A stretch of 64,000 bases of DNA from contig NZ_FMDN01000019.1 in assembly GCF_900090245.1 (NCBI RefSeq), positions 1 to 64,000 of the forward strand. The letters run 5' to 3'. The translations under genes were made by a program, and so were the position numbers. Source of the DNA: Micromonospora halophytica (lineage in GTDB: Bacteria; Actinomycetota; Actinomycetes; Mycobacteriales; Micromonosporaceae). How positions within the stretch are numbered: the stretch's first letter is position 1; every line of letters starts with the position of its first letter. Of the stretch, positions 63,353 to 64,000 are shown piece after piece. A model generated the notes under the pieces. That model had not been told where the DNA came from, did not search any database, and worked only from the letters and a program-made list of their open reading frames with translations.

Positions 63353-64000
63353 ATGAGTGGAAACATCACAGTCATGACTGTGGCTGACATCTACGGGCGC
63401 AAGAGCACCGACGACCGGGGGAAGTCCGTCGCGGACCAGCTCACCGAGGCCCAGGAAGCGATCCAGGACCAGGGCTGGACGCTGGGCCGGGTCTTCTCGG
63501 ACGACAACCGGAGCGCGTCCCGGTTCGCCCGCAAGAAGCGCGAGGACTTCGCGGAGCTCCTGGCGCACATCGAGTCCGGCGGGTGTGAGCTGTTGATCCT
63601 CTGGGAGTCGTCCCGGGGTAGCCGCAAGCTGGCCGAGTGGGCCGGGTTCCTGGACCTGATCCGGGAGCGCGGCGTCCTGATCTACATCGTGTCCCACGGC
63701 CGTACGTACGACTGCCGGATCGGCCGGGACTGGAAGATCCTCGCCACGGACGGGGTGGACGCGCACGCAGAGTCCAACCTGATTTCGGACCGGGCGCTGA
63801 GAGGCAAGCGGCGCGGTGCCGCCGCCGGGAAGCCCGCCGGGAAGCTCCAGTTCGGTTTCCGCCGGGTCTACAACGACGCGGGCGAGTTCGTGGAACAGGT
63901 GGAGCACCCCGAACAGGCCGCCCTCGTCCGCGAGGCCGCCCGCCGGGTGCTGGCCGGGGAGGCGTGCAACGCCATCGCGGCCGACTTCAACGCCCGGGGC
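63353..64000 (+). CDS. Large serine recombinase (phage/ICE-type integrase), 5' part
   Basis: 216 codons before the window ends, so incomplete. The resolvase catalytic domain begins TVADIYGRKSTDDRGKSVADQ with nucleophile Ser18 (counting from ATG 63353) and Arg16. LLILWESSRGSRKLAEWAGF supplies further catalytic Arg residues, and SDRALRGKRRGAAAGK leads into the recombinase domain (GKLQFGFRRVYNDAGEF). It catalyses integration and, with a directionality factor, excision of a mobile element. Start is uncertain: ATG 63353 has AGAGGG almost touching it, and ATG 63374 is in frame. It is transcribed away from the comEC junction, into the element. Confidence 0.92.
   Translation, partial: MSGNITVMTVADIYGRKSTDDRGKSVADQLTEAQEAIQDQGWTLGRVFSDDNRSASRFARKKREDFAELLAHIESGGCELLILWESSRGSRKLAEWAGFLDLIRERGVLIYIVSHGRTYDCRIGRDWKILATDGVDAHAESNLISDRALRGKRRGAAAGKPAGKLQFGFRRVYNDAGEFVEQVEHPEQAALVREAARRVLAGEACNAIAADFNARG

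Overview
This is a very GC-rich chromosomal stretch with high third-position GC, frequent GTG starts, many 4-bp ATGA/GTGA gene overlaps and gene families typical of a filamentous actinobacterium. Gene content and order (hrcA-dnaJ-rsmE ... phoH-ybeY-CNNM-era ... recO-uppS; lepA/hemW; rpsT, holA, comEC), the Roadblock/LC7 protein, smtB-zur and the interspersed repeats suggest Micromonosporaceae, most likely Micromonospora or a close relative. That assignment is inference from gene content and style; no database was searched.

Layout. 0-10 kb: a siderophore-interacting reductase behind an iron box, VOC-dgt, a Roadblock protein, pyruvate phosphate dikinase divergent from a GH20 hexosaminidase, an NTF2-like gene, a regulator remnant, and a secreted C39-like peptidase preceded by four promoter-like elements in a row. 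10-16 kb: dusB, three paralogous Tat-exported proteins in tandem, glycyl-tRNA synthetase. 16-20 kb: a zinc-homeostasis block (znuA-znuC-znuB, smtB, zur) with a Zur-box-like palindrome. 20-25.5 kb: acyl-CoA dehydrogenase, a small membrane protein, a SIS protein, an epoxide-hydrolase-like enzyme. 25.5-28.7 kb: a TPP riboswitch controlling the thiamine-precursor ECF transporter ykoE-ykoD-ykoC. 29-31.5 kb: gnd and small unknown genes. 31.5-49 kb: a long, mostly leftward conserved core: uppS, recO, era, a cytidine-deaminase-like protein, a CNNM/CBS protein, ybeY, intein-bearing phoH, a serine hydrolase, HIT, rsmE, dnaJ, hrcA (with CIRCE), then hemW divergent from an enoyl-CoA hydratase. 49-55 kb: a lysozyme-like membrane protein, a MOSC protein, a three-gene carbohydrate ABC importer and a GlsB-type stress membrane protein. 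55-63 kb: lepA, two DUF4240 paralogues, a phosphotransferase, rpsT, holA and the 3' part of comEC.

The right end is the accessory part. comEC is cut inside its conserved N-terminal membrane region, and 9 bp beyond the truncated frame a serine-recombinase gene begins and runs out of the window. This looks like one end of a mobile element integrated into comEC.

The most noteworthy items are: (1) the serine-integrase/comEC junction; (2) a 356-residue intein in PhoH with the Ala1 and Trp-Cys-Thr signature of class 3 inteins plus a LAGLIDADG endonuclease; (3) four exact GGAAT-N18-GTT elements, three on a strict 57-bp period, upstream of the secreted peptidase; and (4) the tandem triplet of Tat-exported PTRVLDTR proteins. 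No rRNA, tRNA or CRISPR array was recognised.
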